From: Candidatus Poribacteria bacterium
GTDB lineage: Bacteria > Poribacteria > WGA-4E > WGA-3G
Length of the DNA: 64,000 nucleotides
NCBI GenBank assembly: GCA_012270865.1
Contig: JAAXHL010000065.1
Location: 1 to 64,000 of the forward strand
Direction: 5' to 3'
This document shows positions 18,055 to 26,129 of this stretch, piece by piece. Position 1 is the stretch's first letter, and each line of letters begins with the position of its first letter. Below the pieces are notes generated by a model. It did no database searches, was not told the origin of the DNA, and was given only the letters and a program-made list of their open reading frames with translations. Made by a program: the position numbers and the translations under genes.

Positions 18055-19614
18055 ATGGAAACCAACGAAGATTTCACCTCGCGTGTACCGCACTACACAT
18101 TTGCGGAGACGTTGGAGGAACAAGAAGCGCAATTAGAGACGAACCCGTTGATGCAACGGCTCAACGCGTATCGGAAAACGTACGAAGGTGATCCGCACCG
18201 TCCGATTTATCACTACATCAACCCAGAGGCGATGCTTAATGATCCGAACGGTCTCTGTTTTTGGGAGGGACGTTGGCATCTCTTCTATCAGGCGTATCCG
18301 CCGGAAGATACGCGTCAGCATTGGGGACACGCGATTAGCGACGATCTCATACACTGGCGCGATCTGCCTTATGCGATTTATCCGAACCCGGAGCGGTGCT
18401 GTTTCTCTGGTTCGACGCTTGTAGAGGAGGATCGCGTCATCGCGATGTATCACGGCACGGTTGTCGGGAACATGGTGGCGGTGTCAAGCGATCCGTTGCT
18501 CCTGAATTGGGAGAAGGTGTCTGGACAGGCGGTTATCCCTGCGAAACACGCCGACGGTACGACCCCGGTCTATCGGGTCTTTGACCCGTGTATTTGGAAG
18601 AAGGATGGCATGTATTATTCGCTGTCCGGTGGTACGCTTCCGCACGGTCCCGGCGGCAAACCGCTCCGTGCTAACTTTCTGCTCCGTTCGGCAGATTTAG
18701 CGAACTGGGTCTACCTGCATCCATTTGTTGAGGACGATATGTTCACGTTGGTCGGCGATGACGGCGCGTGTCCGTATTTCTGGCCTATTGGTGATCGATA
18801 TATGCTTCTTTTCTTCAGTCATACAAGCGGTGGACAGTATCTGCTGGGTGATTATGACACTGAACGTGATAAATTTGTTGTGACGGCGGGTGCGAAGAAC
18901 AATTTCGGTGCAGCGTCGCCTGCGGGTGTGCACGCGCCCTCTGCAACGCCTGATGGTAACGGTGGATTGATTGTTATCTATAACATGAATCCGGCGAAAC
19001 CGACGAAGGGTTGGAACCAGATTATGACGTTGCCGCGTCGTCTGACACTTCTATCGAGAGATGAGGTTGGCGTTGAGCCTGCGGGTGATATTGCGTCGTT
19101 GCGGTATGAACATCGGCATGTCGAGGCGATGACGCTCCCGGCAAATGAAGAAGTTGTGCTGGACGGCATCAATGGCAATGCGATGGAGCTTGAGCTCGAA
19201 ATCGACCCGAAATCGGCACCGATGGTTGAGTTGAACGTCCTACGTTCACCGCAGAAGGAGGAGTTTACGCGTATTGCGTTCTTCAGGGAACGCGGTTTAC
19301 GCAACCTGAATTCGGGTGTTGATGTCCGCGATAGTCTGCTAACGATTGATTCGTCGTACGCGTCGGTTGCACCGGACGTGCTTTCACGCGCGCCTGAAAC
19401 TGGACCGGTCTCTATTGCACGCGGCGAAACCCTTAAACTGCGGGTGTTCGTTGACAAGAGTGTGGTGGAGGTATTCGCTAACGGGAAGCAGTGTGTTGCG
19501 ATGCGTGTCTATCCTGATAAGGAAGAGAGTGTAGGTGTATCGTTGCGCTCACAAGGACAGGCGTGCGAACTTAAGTCGTTAGACGCTTGGCAGATGCAGA
19601 ACATCTATGCGTAA
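18055..19614 (+). CDS. GH32-type beta-fructosidase-like glycoside hydrolase with altered catalytic motifs
   Basis: This 519-residue five-bladed propeller hydrolase has a C-terminal beta-sandwich. The nucleophile motif is L-N62-D63-P-N-G. The stabiliser motif, R-D-P in classic GH32, reads F-D177-P. The acid/base motif E-C-P reads A238-C-P, with acidic D235 and D236 just before it. The C-terminal domain has D-K-S-V-V-E-V-F-A-N-G, which is typical of GH32. The start at 18055 follows AAAGGAGA. It has no signal peptide. It may hydrolyse fructans or other furanosides, or belong to a divergent GH32/GH43-like subfamily using another acid. Confidence 0.85.
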   Translation: METNEDFTSRVPHYTFAETLEEQEAQLETNPLMQRLNAYRKTYEGDPHRPIYHYINPEAMLNDPNGLCFWEGRWHLFYQAYPPEDTRQHWGHAISDDLIHWRDLPYAIYPNPERCCFSGSTLVEEDRVIAMYHGTVVGNMVAVSSDPLLLNWEKVSGQAVIPAKHADGTTPVYRVFDPCIWKKDGMYYSLSGGTLPHGPGGKPLRANFLLRSADLANWVYLHPFVEDDMFTLVGDDGACPYFWPIGDRYMLLFFSHTSGGQYLLGDYDTERDKFVVTAGAKNNFGAASPAGVHAPSATPDGNGGLIVIYNMNPAKPTKGWNQIMTLPRRLTLLSRDEVGVEPAGDIASLRYEHRHVEAMTLPANEEVVLDGINGNAMELELEIDPKSAPMVELNVLRSPQKEEFTRIAFFRERGLRNLNSGVDVRDSLLTIDSSYASVAPDVLSRAPETGPVSIARGETLKLRVFVDKSVVEVFANGKQCVAMRVYPDKEESVGVSLRSQGQACELKSLDAWQMQNIYA

Positions 19615-19615
19615 T

Positions 19616-19736
19616 AGTTATCGGTTGTCAGTTATCGGTTGTCAGTTTTGGGCAGACTTTGATGCCTTAAGCACAAGATAATTTGAGACATTTAGAAAAG
19701 TGAATCGCAAAGACTTTTAACCGACAACTGACAACG
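19616..19736. repeat. Heptamer-arm palindromic repeat
   Basis: The left arm is made of 7-base units of the type AGTTATC/GGTTGTC (19616-19650) and the right arm is the inverted form (ACCGACAACTGACAAC, near 19719-19736). It fills part of the 305-base gap before the restriction gene; the remainder of that gap (19737-19919) shows no gene. Related elements lie at 35565, 36473, 47839, 50077, 54137 and 58843. Confidence 0.6.
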
Positions 19737-19919
19737 GAACAGAATTGAAGCGTTATTTAGAATATCTCGTCTGGAAATCGGAAAGCGCAATAGAAAGTTT
19801 AGGGAACTCTCAAGATTCGTCCAGACTTGAGTGAAAAGTCCAACCCAAACGGATCTTAGCAGCTATTAGCAAATCACATAACGGAACATGGCATACTCGT
19901 CTAGCATTCTATTGGAGGA

Positions 19920-21020
19920 ATGGTAACCAGTCCGATGAAATTCACGTCAATAGATAACATACCTGCCTTGTTTGGGTTAAATCCATCTAACACAAACAAG
20001 GACTTCAGTGAAGCAAAAGCGTGGGGCAAAAACAGTTTTAATAACTGTTTTCCTATTGCTTTATTATGCTACATGAAAAGTCAAAATATCGCCCCTGTTT
20101 ACTTAACGTTAGATCAGAATTGGAATATCATTCCTGAGAAGATTGATGTGAACTCTATATTTGGACATGCGTATGATTCTGAAGATATTTACTTTGCTTT
20201 CGAGTATACTTATGGACAAAATCAGCAATTTGTCAAAGGGACTTTACCTCGTATTGATTTAGTGGTGATGGATAATTCTGCTTCTGAAAACCCTTGGCTA
20301 CGGGCATTAGAAATTAAAATGACGGCTTTGCCCGATAATTCAACTTGTAACCTATCTGAGGAACAGTACGGTTGTGAACTTGTAGTGCGTCCGAATACGA
20401 TTGTCCATTTAACCCTTGAAATTGCTAAATGGTACGCTGAACGTCACGACGAACTTTATGAGGCTCTACGCCCGATTTTTCAAAGTGACTTTGACTGGGA
20501 TTCGGAAAATAGCATGTTGGAAAGAATACCCGATATTACCCGAACTATCAAGACGCTGTTACTTGCGAAAATAGACGATCAGATTCCATTAGTGGTCCAA
20601 CCTATTTGGAAAACCGTTGGGAAATCCTCTCGACTTCATGAGAACTGCTTAGATGTTTTCGTTTGGAGTACGTTTGCTTTTGCGAAGCTGCTTTTAGATA
20701 CAGTTGAACAAGGACGCGTCAGAGGATTTTCACGAGCGAAGCGAGTAGTTTTATGGATTGTGAAGATGTTGTCTGACTTTGCTACAGATGGAAAAATTGA
20801 CCCGCAGACTGTTAGTGTCGGATTTACGAGACAAACGGACAAAGCCTTTGCCTTGAGTGGAAGAAAGACTCATCCTTATATGTCTTGTGTAGAACTCTCA
20901 CGTCCAAGAATCAAAAAAACTGAAATTAAAAACATTATCCTGGGACAGGGAGAAAAGTTGCTCAGTCCAGAAAGGCGATTTGATGCGATTCTGGTTAATT
21001 CTCCCGAACTTTTCACGTAA
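19920..21020 (+). CDS. Type II restriction endonuclease, HindVP family
   Basis: This 366-residue endonuclease resembles the HindVP family (RE_HindVP). The opening G-L-N-P-S-N-T-N-K-D-F, W-G-K-N-S-F, the PD-(D/E)xK core P-R-I-D113 ... L-E131-I-K133, and A-L-P-D-N-S-T with S-E-E-Q-Y-G match what I recall of that family, which cuts G-R-C-G-Y-C. The specificity here is inferred. The start is uncertain: GGAGGA abuts the ATG at 19920, and the next in-frame ATG is at 19935. It is followed after 15 bases by its C5-methyltransferase, making a complete restriction-modification pair. Confidence 0.85.
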   Translation: MVTSPMKFTSIDNIPALFGLNPSNTNKDFSEAKAWGKNSFNNCFPIALLCYMKSQNIAPVYLTLDQNWNIIPEKIDVNSIFGHAYDSEDIYFAFEYTYGQNQQFVKGTLPRIDLVVMDNSASENPWLRALEIKMTALPDNSTCNLSEEQYGCELVVRPNTIVHLTLEIAKWYAERHDELYEALRPIFQSDFDWDSENSMLERIPDITRTIKTLLLAKIDDQIPLVVQPIWKTVGKSSRLHENCLDVFVWSTFAFAKLLLDTVEQGRVRGFSRAKRVVLWIVKMLSDFATDGKIDPQTVSVGFTRQTDKAFALSGRKTHPYMSCVELSRPRIKKTEIKNIILGQGEKLLSPERRFDAILVNSPELFT

Positions 21021-21035
21021 AAGGTAAAAACACAA

Positions 21036-22013
21036 ATGTCTATGAAATTCATCGATCTCTTTGCCGGATGTGGTGGCATGACGCTCGGATTTCAAAATGC
21101 TGGATTTGAGGCGGTTGCTGCTTTCGATAATTGGGACCCAGCAATCAAGGTCTATCGTGCTAACTTTACACATAATATACACAAACTGGATCTCGGTAAT
21201 TGGCAAGAAAGTCTAACAACATTAAACGCATATCAATTTGATATGATTATTGGTGGCCCTCCGTGTCAAGATTTTTCGCATGCCGGTAAACGGGACGAAA
21301 ATTTGGGAAGAGCGGATTTGACTGTGAGTTTTGCTCAGATTGTTGCCCATACAAAACCGAAGTGGTTTGTCATGGAAAATGTGGATAGAACTGTGAAAAG
21401 CCAACGGTATAAGCGTGCCGGTGAGATTCTAAGGGACGCAGGATATTCGCTAACACAGCGAATTTTAGACGCGAATCAATGTGGCGTTCCGCAAAAACGG
21501 AAACGGCTTTTTCTCGTGGGTGAGTTGGGTTTATCTATTTCCATGGACAGTAGAGCACTGGCAAGTTATCTGGACAACAATCTGACGACTAAACCGATGA
21601 GTGTGCGTGATTACTTGGGGGATAGTCTCGACGTTGCCCACTATTATCGGCATCCGCGCAACTATAGCCGCCGCGCTGTCTTTAGCGTTGATGAACCGAG
21701 TCCGACGGTGAGAGGCGTTAACCGTCCGATCCCTGGGACCTACAAAACACACCCAAAGGATACTGCACCTATTTCAGAAGAAGTGCGTCCACTCACAACT
21801 TTAGAACGAAGTTATCTCCAAACTTTTCCAAAAGGTTTTCATTTCACTGGATCGAAGACCGATTTGGAGCAGATGATTGGTAATGCGGTACCCGTAAAAC
21901 AGGCGGAGTACATCGCACGTTGCATTAGCACCTACATTGCCGAAAAAGGAGATAACTTGAACCCAATAGAACAGAAATCTGTTCAGTTGCTCTTATTTCG
22001 AGAATCAAAATGA
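21036..22013 (+). CDS. DNA (cytosine-5-)-methyltransferase of the HindVP-like system
   Basis: This 325-residue C5-cytosine methyltransferase has all main motifs in order: I F-A-G-C-G-G (9-14), IV G-G-P-P-C77-Q-D-F-S with the catalytic Cys, VI E-N-V, VIII Q-C-G-V-P-Q-K-R-K-R, a T-V-R-G target-recognition segment, and X G-N-A-V. It protects DNA against the upstream endonuclease and probably methylates the same G-R-C-G-Y-C-type site (inference). The pair lies directly beside an IS605-like remnant and near other possible defence genes, which suggests horizontal arrival. Confidence 0.93.
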   Translation: MSMKFIDLFAGCGGMTLGFQNAGFEAVAAFDNWDPAIKVYRANFTHNIHKLDLGNWQESLTTLNAYQFDMIIGGPPCQDFSHAGKRDENLGRADLTVSFAQIVAHTKPKWFVMENVDRTVKSQRYKRAGEILRDAGYSLTQRILDANQCGVPQKRKRLFLVGELGLSISMDSRALASYLDNNLTTKPMSVRDYLGDSLDVAHYYRHPRNYSRRAVFSVDEPSPTVRGVNRPIPGTYKTHPKDTAPISEEVRPLTTLERSYLQTFPKGFHFTGSKTDLEQMIGNAVPVKQAEYIARCISTYIAEKGDNLNPIEQKSVQLLLFRESK

Positions 22014-22057
22014 AATAGTTTTAGAATACTCGGACAATTTTAGCACGATTCTTGAGG

Positions 22058-22426
22058 TGATACCACCCACTGCCTAAAGGCAGGGGCTTCGGTTTCATAG
22101 ACAGTGCGGTTTTCTCAAAGAGGCAACCGTCTAACTCCGTCTCCACCAGCAGGCAATTCCCCTATAGACTGAAAAAGCGTCAGTAGGGCATATCGTGCGA
22201 AAAACTTTCACGGGTATCCCTGCCTGCCTCTCTCCATAATGGAGAGAAAAGTTGAAAGTGGGTAGCGAATGCAACGTCGGAATTTCACCGCCCTACGAAG
22301 TATTACGCACCGCTACCGATACATGTTTTTTCACAAGGTGTCACTTGTAGCTTGCTTATACCACCTCTGACAGTGGCGGACAACGCCTGCACAAGCGTGC
22401 AGGGTCAGAGTGTTGTCCAACAAGTT
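22058..22426 (-). ncRNA. Candidate orphan omega-RNA (TnpB guide scaffold-like)
   Basis: A transcript from the promoter at 22433-22461 would run about 370 bases to the hairpin at 22065-22085. Its 3' end has the layout of a TnpB guide scaffold: a G-A-A-A-C-C-G-A-A-G-C-C-C-C lead, a TGCC/GGCA stem, then GGTGGTATCA. The following bases (from 22057 downward, CCTCAAGAATCG) would be the guide. It also has an outer pair GGACAAC/GTTGTCC near 22379-22420 enclosing a CTGCAC/GTGCAG stem. No TnpB is in the window. Identity is inferred from layout only. Confidence 0.45.
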
Positions 22427-22432
22427 ATGTTA

Positions 22433-22461
22433 ATTATACTACATTTTGAGCAACTTGTCAA
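22433..22461 (-). promoter_or_regulatory. Near-perfect sigma70 promoter inside the IS605-like remnant
   Basis: On the minus strand, TTGACA (22461-22456) and TATAAT (22438-22433) are both consensus and are separated by exactly 17 bases. It points into the structured non-coding region and away from the metallopeptidase gene. Confidence 0.75.
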
Positions 22462-22557
22462 GTTTATTTGACAGAGCAAAGCGATTAGCGGGCTTATATC
22501 CCGAAGCCTTAAGGCTTGGGCTTTACGACCGAATGCCCGTAAAATGGAGATCTACAG

Positions 22558-23787
22558 ATGTTTTATCTAACTGCTATTTTCATTGTTTGTGCACTGTTTT
22601 TTTCAACCCAACTGGCTGCAACGGCGCAAAGCGTCAATATCTCTGAACCTATGCCGCCACCGCCGACTGTGCGTGAAACTTTTAAATTGGACCCGTTTTA
22701 TGTGCAGTGGCTTGCGGTGGAGGGTCTACCTATTGTTGCATCGGCGAAGGTGGATCCTTATGCGCTGAAGGAAGCGGCTTGGCTTATTCAGAAAATGGTC
22801 GGGCATCGTCAGGATATACTACAGGCACTGACAAAAAATAACGTGCGTTTTGCTGTGATGGCATACAACGAACTCACGACGCAGATCCCGGAACATAGCG
22901 ATCTGCAACCCGATTATTATTGGGACCGACGCGCCCGCGGTCTGGGTTCCACGCCAACAAGACCTGCCGTGAGCTGCGGTGAGGAGAACCTGCTTAATTA
23001 TGAAGGCGATCCGTATTCGACTGAGAATATTCTGGTGCATGAGTTCGCACATGCGATTCACCAGATGGGGTTAAATACGGTGGATCCGAGTTTCGATGAC
23101 CGTCTTAAGGTGCTATACGATGCTGCGGTCGAAAAAGGGTTGTGGGAAAACACGTATGCTATTACGAACAAGGCGGAATATTGGGCTGAAGGCACGCAGT
23201 CTTGGTTTGATACGAATCGGGCGAACGATGACCAGCATAACCATGTTGATACTCGCGACAAGTTGAAAGAATACGACCCGGCACTCGCTGCGTTGTTGAC
23301 TGAGGTCTATGGCGACAGGGACTGGCGATATACGAAAGCAATAACCCGTTTAAGTCTCTTGCATCTCCAGGGGTTCAATCCTGAAGCGTCACCGAAATTT
23401 GAATGGCCTCGTGAATTAATAGCGTTAGCAGAATTTCACCAGCAATTGAAGGATCCGAACAGCGAGGGTGGTGACAGATGGGTAGAATTAGCGGGACACG
23501 ATCCGAGTTTGCTGCCCAATCTAAAATCGGGTGATAGCCGAACGGAAACTGCGATCATCTTTGTGAATCTCACGGAAGCCGAGATTTCGTACGCTTGGAT
23601 AGATGGCGCGGGTGAGGAACGGCACTATGGCAAGGTTGCTGCGGATGATTTTGTCAATCAGCATACATTTTCTGGGCATATTTGGTTGGTCAAGGATGCT
23701 GATGGTGATAATCTTGCGGTGTTCCGTGCTGAAGAAAAGACGGGTCGTGCGCTTTTGGGTGCAGCACAATCGACTCAGGAGCCGTAA
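22558..23787 (+). CDS. Exported zinc metallopeptidase-like protein with C-terminal VHL-beta-like domain
   Basis: This 409-residue protein has a signal peptide (1-24, ending A-A-T-A-Q). A gluzincin-like core follows with H161-E-F-A-H165, and Y-W-A-E211-G about 46 residues later could give the third zinc ligand. Residues about 330-395 resemble the beta domain of the von Hippel-Lindau protein: I-I-F-V-N, Y-A-W-I-D-G-A-G-E, H-T-F-x-G-H-x-W-L-V-x-D-A-D-G and L-A-V-F-R. That domain in bacteria is thought to bind peptides or surfaces. The gene lies just after the IS605-like relic; the NUDIX gene begins three bases after its stop. Confidence 0.82.
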   Translation: MFYLTAIFIVCALFFSTQLAATAQSVNISEPMPPPPTVRETFKLDPFYVQWLAVEGLPIVASAKVDPYALKEAAWLIQKMVGHRQDILQALTKNNVRFAVMAYNELTTQIPEHSDLQPDYYWDRRARGLGSTPTRPAVSCGEENLLNYEGDPYSTENILVHEFAHAIHQMGLNTVDPSFDDRLKVLYDAAVEKGLWENTYAITNKAEYWAEGTQSWFDTNRANDDQHNHVDTRDKLKEYDPALAALLTEVYGDRDWRYTKAITRLSLLHLQGFNPEASPKFEWPRELIALAEFHQQLKDPNSEGGDRWVELAGHDPSLLPNLKSGDSRTETAIIFVNLTEAEISYAWIDGAGEERHYGKVAADDFVNQHTFSGHIWLVKDADGDNLAVFRAEEKTGRALLGAAQSTQEP

Positions 23788-23789
23788 GC

Positions 23790-24413
23790 GTGGGTAGCGT
23801 TGTCCAAAAGGTTACTGCGTTTATTGTGCGCGAAAAGTGTGGTGCTAAAGAGCTGCTTGTTTTTAAGCATCCGACTGCGGGGATCCAGATCCCCGCAGGC
23901 ACTGTTGAGGTGGGTGAAGATATTGAAGCTGCTGTGAAGCGAGAGGTTTTTGAGGAAACGGGGTTACGGTCTGTGGAAATTGAGGCATATCTGGGTCGTT
24001 TTGAAAATGAGTTGTCGGAAGGCGAACGGATAATCGCGGAGACGACGCAGGTTTATATTGAACCCGATTTAAACGCGATGCCTTACAAGGAAAAACTCAC
24101 GAAGGGATTGACTGTTAATTATCATTCTATAGGGGAGGATTTTACGCATATTTCTTATGTTGAATACGACAAACATCCTGATCCGACGTGTATCTGTTAT
24201 CATATTACGGGGTGGGTACCGAATGAAAATATAGGTGCGCGTAAGATGCGGCATTTTTTCTTGTTAAGCACACAAGAGGAGACAGCAGATGCGTGGGAAT
24301 TGAAGAGTGATAGAGGACACATTTTCAGTCCTTATTGGACACCACTTTCGCCGAAGCCCGATATTATATCTCCACAAGATAGGTGGTTGGATTTTGTATA
24401 TGAGAGAATCTGA
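23790..24413 (+). CDS. NUDIX hydrolase
   Basis: This 207-residue protein has a complete Nudix box, G-x5-E-x7-R-E-V-x-E-E-x-G-L, near residues 38-60. It hydrolyses nucleoside diphosphates linked to another group; the substrate is unknown. It begins with GTG right after the metallopeptidase stop, with CAGGAG overlapping the end of that gene, so translation is coupled. The C-terminal 110 residues are not typical of small MutT enzymes and may set specificity. Confidence 0.88.
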   Translation: MGSVVQKVTAFIVREKCGAKELLVFKHPTAGIQIPAGTVEVGEDIEAAVKREVFEETGLRSVEIEAYLGRFENELSEGERIIAETTQVYIEPDLNAMPYKEKLTKGLTVNYHSIGEDFTHISYVEYDKHPDPTCICYHITGWVPNENIGARKMRHFFLLSTQEETADAWELKSDRGHIFSPYWTPLSPKPDIISPQDRWLDFVYERI

Positions 24414-24471
24414 ATTGTGGTAAAATAGATATTAACCCAGTTAACATATTAGAAAGGAGAACAGGATAATT

Positions 24472-25623
24472 ATGGAACGTATTGAACTAACTTCATTGGG
24501 GCAAATTCGTGATGCCGATATTTCCTTTGGTGATTTAACAGTATTTGTCGGTGAACAAGCGAGTGGAAAGAGCATTCTACTCCAACTCGTGAAACTCTTT
24601 TTAGACGCGGGTGATATTACCCGAACCTTGAAAAAACACGGTTTTGATTGGCAAAAAAACACTGATAATTTTTTATCCCTTTATTTTGGTGAAGGGATGC
24701 AGACCATCTGGAGCAAAGATGAGACGAAAGTCACTGTTGATAAAGTGGACTTTACGCCTCGAAAGGCATTATCCAGAAGAAGAAAAAATGAGAATCTCTT
24801 TCTGATACCAGCGCATAGAGTTGTGACGCTTAAAGATGGATGGCCGCGTTCTTTTACAGACTATACGACAAGTGATCCGTACGTCGTTAAAGAGTTCAGT
24901 GAACAATTACGTTTATTGATGGAAGCAGGCTTGGGTTCAGGTGAGCGTGCTATATTTCCACAAGTAGGTCGTATGAACAAAACAATACGAGACGCAATCG
25001 GAAAAAGCATTTTTGGAGAAGCTGAAGTTAGATTAGATAGATCCGGGTTACGTAAGCGCATTGTCCTAGACGTTGCTGGGAGCCAACTGCCGTTTATGGT
25101 TTGGTCTACGGGTCAGAGAGAATTCACACCTCTCCTACTCGGGTTGTATTGGTTAATGCCTTCTGGAAAAGCGCAGAAGAAGGATAACATCAACTGGGTT
25201 ATTATTGAAGAGCCGGAAATGGGCTTACATCCGCAAGCGATCTCAGCATTGCTTCTTATCTTTTTGGAGCTGCTAAGGCGCGGATATAAAGTCATCGTTT
25301 CTACACATTCAGCCCAAATTTTAGAACTTATCTGGGCAATTCGATTTATTGCTAAATCAAATTCCGCGCCAACGCGGTTAAGACAGTTGTTGGATTTGAA
25401 GGCAAATGCCTATTCCTATGACCTCACGGAGACAATCTTGAATGGAAAAACGTTCAGAACCTATTATTTTTCTCGTCAGGATAGTGTTGTGAGCGTCAAA
25501 GACATTTCAACCTTAGATGCTGAAGATCCGGATGAGGCAATATCGAATTGGGGTGGTCTTACACTGTTTAGCACTAAATCTGCTGATGTTGTTACAGAGG
25601 CTGTGTGGGAGAGTGACCTTTGA
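24472..25623 (+). CDS. AAA/ABC-type ATPase of the OLD-like (AAA_15/21) group
   Basis: This is a 383-residue SMC/OLD-related ATPase. Walker A is G-E-Q-A-S-G-K-S (27-34). The ABC-like signature is S-T-G-Q (212-215). Walker B is V-I-I-E-E-P (243-248), followed by G-L-H-P and a His switch in S-T-H-S-A-Q. There is no coiled coil of length and no TOPRIM domain in this chain. AAAGGAGA precedes the ATG. The stop overlaps the next gene by four bases. ATPases of this group often pair with a nuclease in anti-phage systems (OLD, Gabija, PARIS, Septu); a role in defence is inferred from that and from the nearby restriction pair. Confidence 0.88.
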   Translation: MERIELTSLGQIRDADISFGDLTVFVGEQASGKSILLQLVKLFLDAGDITRTLKKHGFDWQKNTDNFLSLYFGEGMQTIWSKDETKVTVDKVDFTPRKALSRRRKNENLFLIPAHRVVTLKDGWPRSFTDYTTSDPYVVKEFSEQLRLLMEAGLGSGERAIFPQVGRMNKTIRDAIGKSIFGEAEVRLDRSGLRKRIVLDVAGSQLPFMVWSTGQREFTPLLLGLYWLMPSGKAQKKDNINWVIIEEPEMGLHPQAISALLLIFLELLRRGYKVIVSTHSAQILELIWAIRFIAKSNSAPTRLRQLLDLKANAYSYDLTETILNGKTFRTYYFSRQDSVVSVKDISTLDAEDPDEAISNWGGLTLFSTKSADVVTEAVWESDL

Positions 25624-26081
25624 ATTTTGTCAATGCTGTTAAAAGCAGTCCACAAATTGCCGAATGTCTGAAAAATGGGTTACAGGCATTAGAGCGACAA
25701 GATAAAAACAAAATAAAAGTCAACGCATCGCGCGACCTAAAAGGTAGTGTTTACATTGACAAGTGTCTTGAAAGGCATTGTCCGAACGCATCTCGTTGGG
25801 ATTACGTATTCGGTTATAAAGATAGGATTTACTATGTTGAAGTTCATCCGGCGGACAATACGCGTAAAGTAAGGGAAGTCACAGCGAAATTGCAGTGGTT
25901 AAAGCAGTGGCGTAAACGTTCCGCGAGGAGCCTTGAAGATTTGGAGGAGCAGAGTGCCTACCATTGGATTTCTACAGGAAAAACTGCATCGAGCGTGAAA
26001 AGAGGTAAATATCTTCAGATATTGGCACAAAATGGTATCCGTGGTCCAGATTCTGTATTGAACGCTGATAGTGTTCCATAG
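25620..26081 (+). CDS. Uncharacterised partner of the AAA ATPase, possible nuclease
   Basis: This 153-residue protein starts with TTG overlapping the ATPase stop (TTGA), so the two are made together. No family was recognised. Visible features are a central block R-W-D-Y-V-F-G-Y followed about ten residues later by Y-Y-V-E-V-H-P-A, then K-L-x-W-L-K-Q-W. A D...E-x-H pattern on adjacent strands could be a divergent PD-(D/E)xK-type site, but this is only a guess. The protein is basic and has no signal peptide. It might equally be an effector or a small regulatory subunit. Confidence 0.75.
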   Translation: MNFVNAVKSSPQIAECLKNGLQALERQDKNKIKVNASRDLKGSVYIDKCLERHCPNASRWDYVFGYKDRIYYVEVHPADNTRKVREVTAKLQWLKQWRKRSARSLEDLEEQSAYHWISTGKTASSVKRGKYLQILAQNGIRGPDSVLNADSVP

Positions 26082-26129
26082 ACATATTGGCACTCGTTAT
26101 TTTTAACCCAACGCTCTTGGAGGAAAAAG

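Larger units (their letters stand above)
22058..22530 (-). mobile_element. Relic or non-autonomous IS200/IS605-type element lacking tnpA and tnpB
   Basis: At its right end (minus-strand sense) the sequence forms a hairpin, TGCC-TAAA-GGCA with flanking CCC/GGG, at 22065-22085 and then GGTGGTATCA, the form seen at the ends of IS605/IS1341 elements. At the other end lies a perfect palindrome AAGCCTTAAGGCTT (22504-22517) inside a CCC/GGG stem, as in the left hairpins of this family. Between them are about 400 bases of structured non-coding DNA and no tnpA or tnpB frame. This accounts for almost all of the gene-free stretch 22014-22557. Confidence 0.55.

Noticed and set aside
19978..21079. Minus-strand frames within the restriction gene
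   Set aside because: They are mirror frames of a clearly coding strand.
22058..22430. tmRNA, RNase P or 6S RNA in the structured non-coding region
   Set aside because: None of the conserved elements of these RNAs (such as CCA-type tail or the RNase P core sequences) could be found; the end hairpin fits IS605 better.
22446..22646. Plus-strand 66-residue frame before the metallopeptidase
   Set aside because: It runs through the IS605-like end and overlaps the signal peptide of the real gene in another frame.
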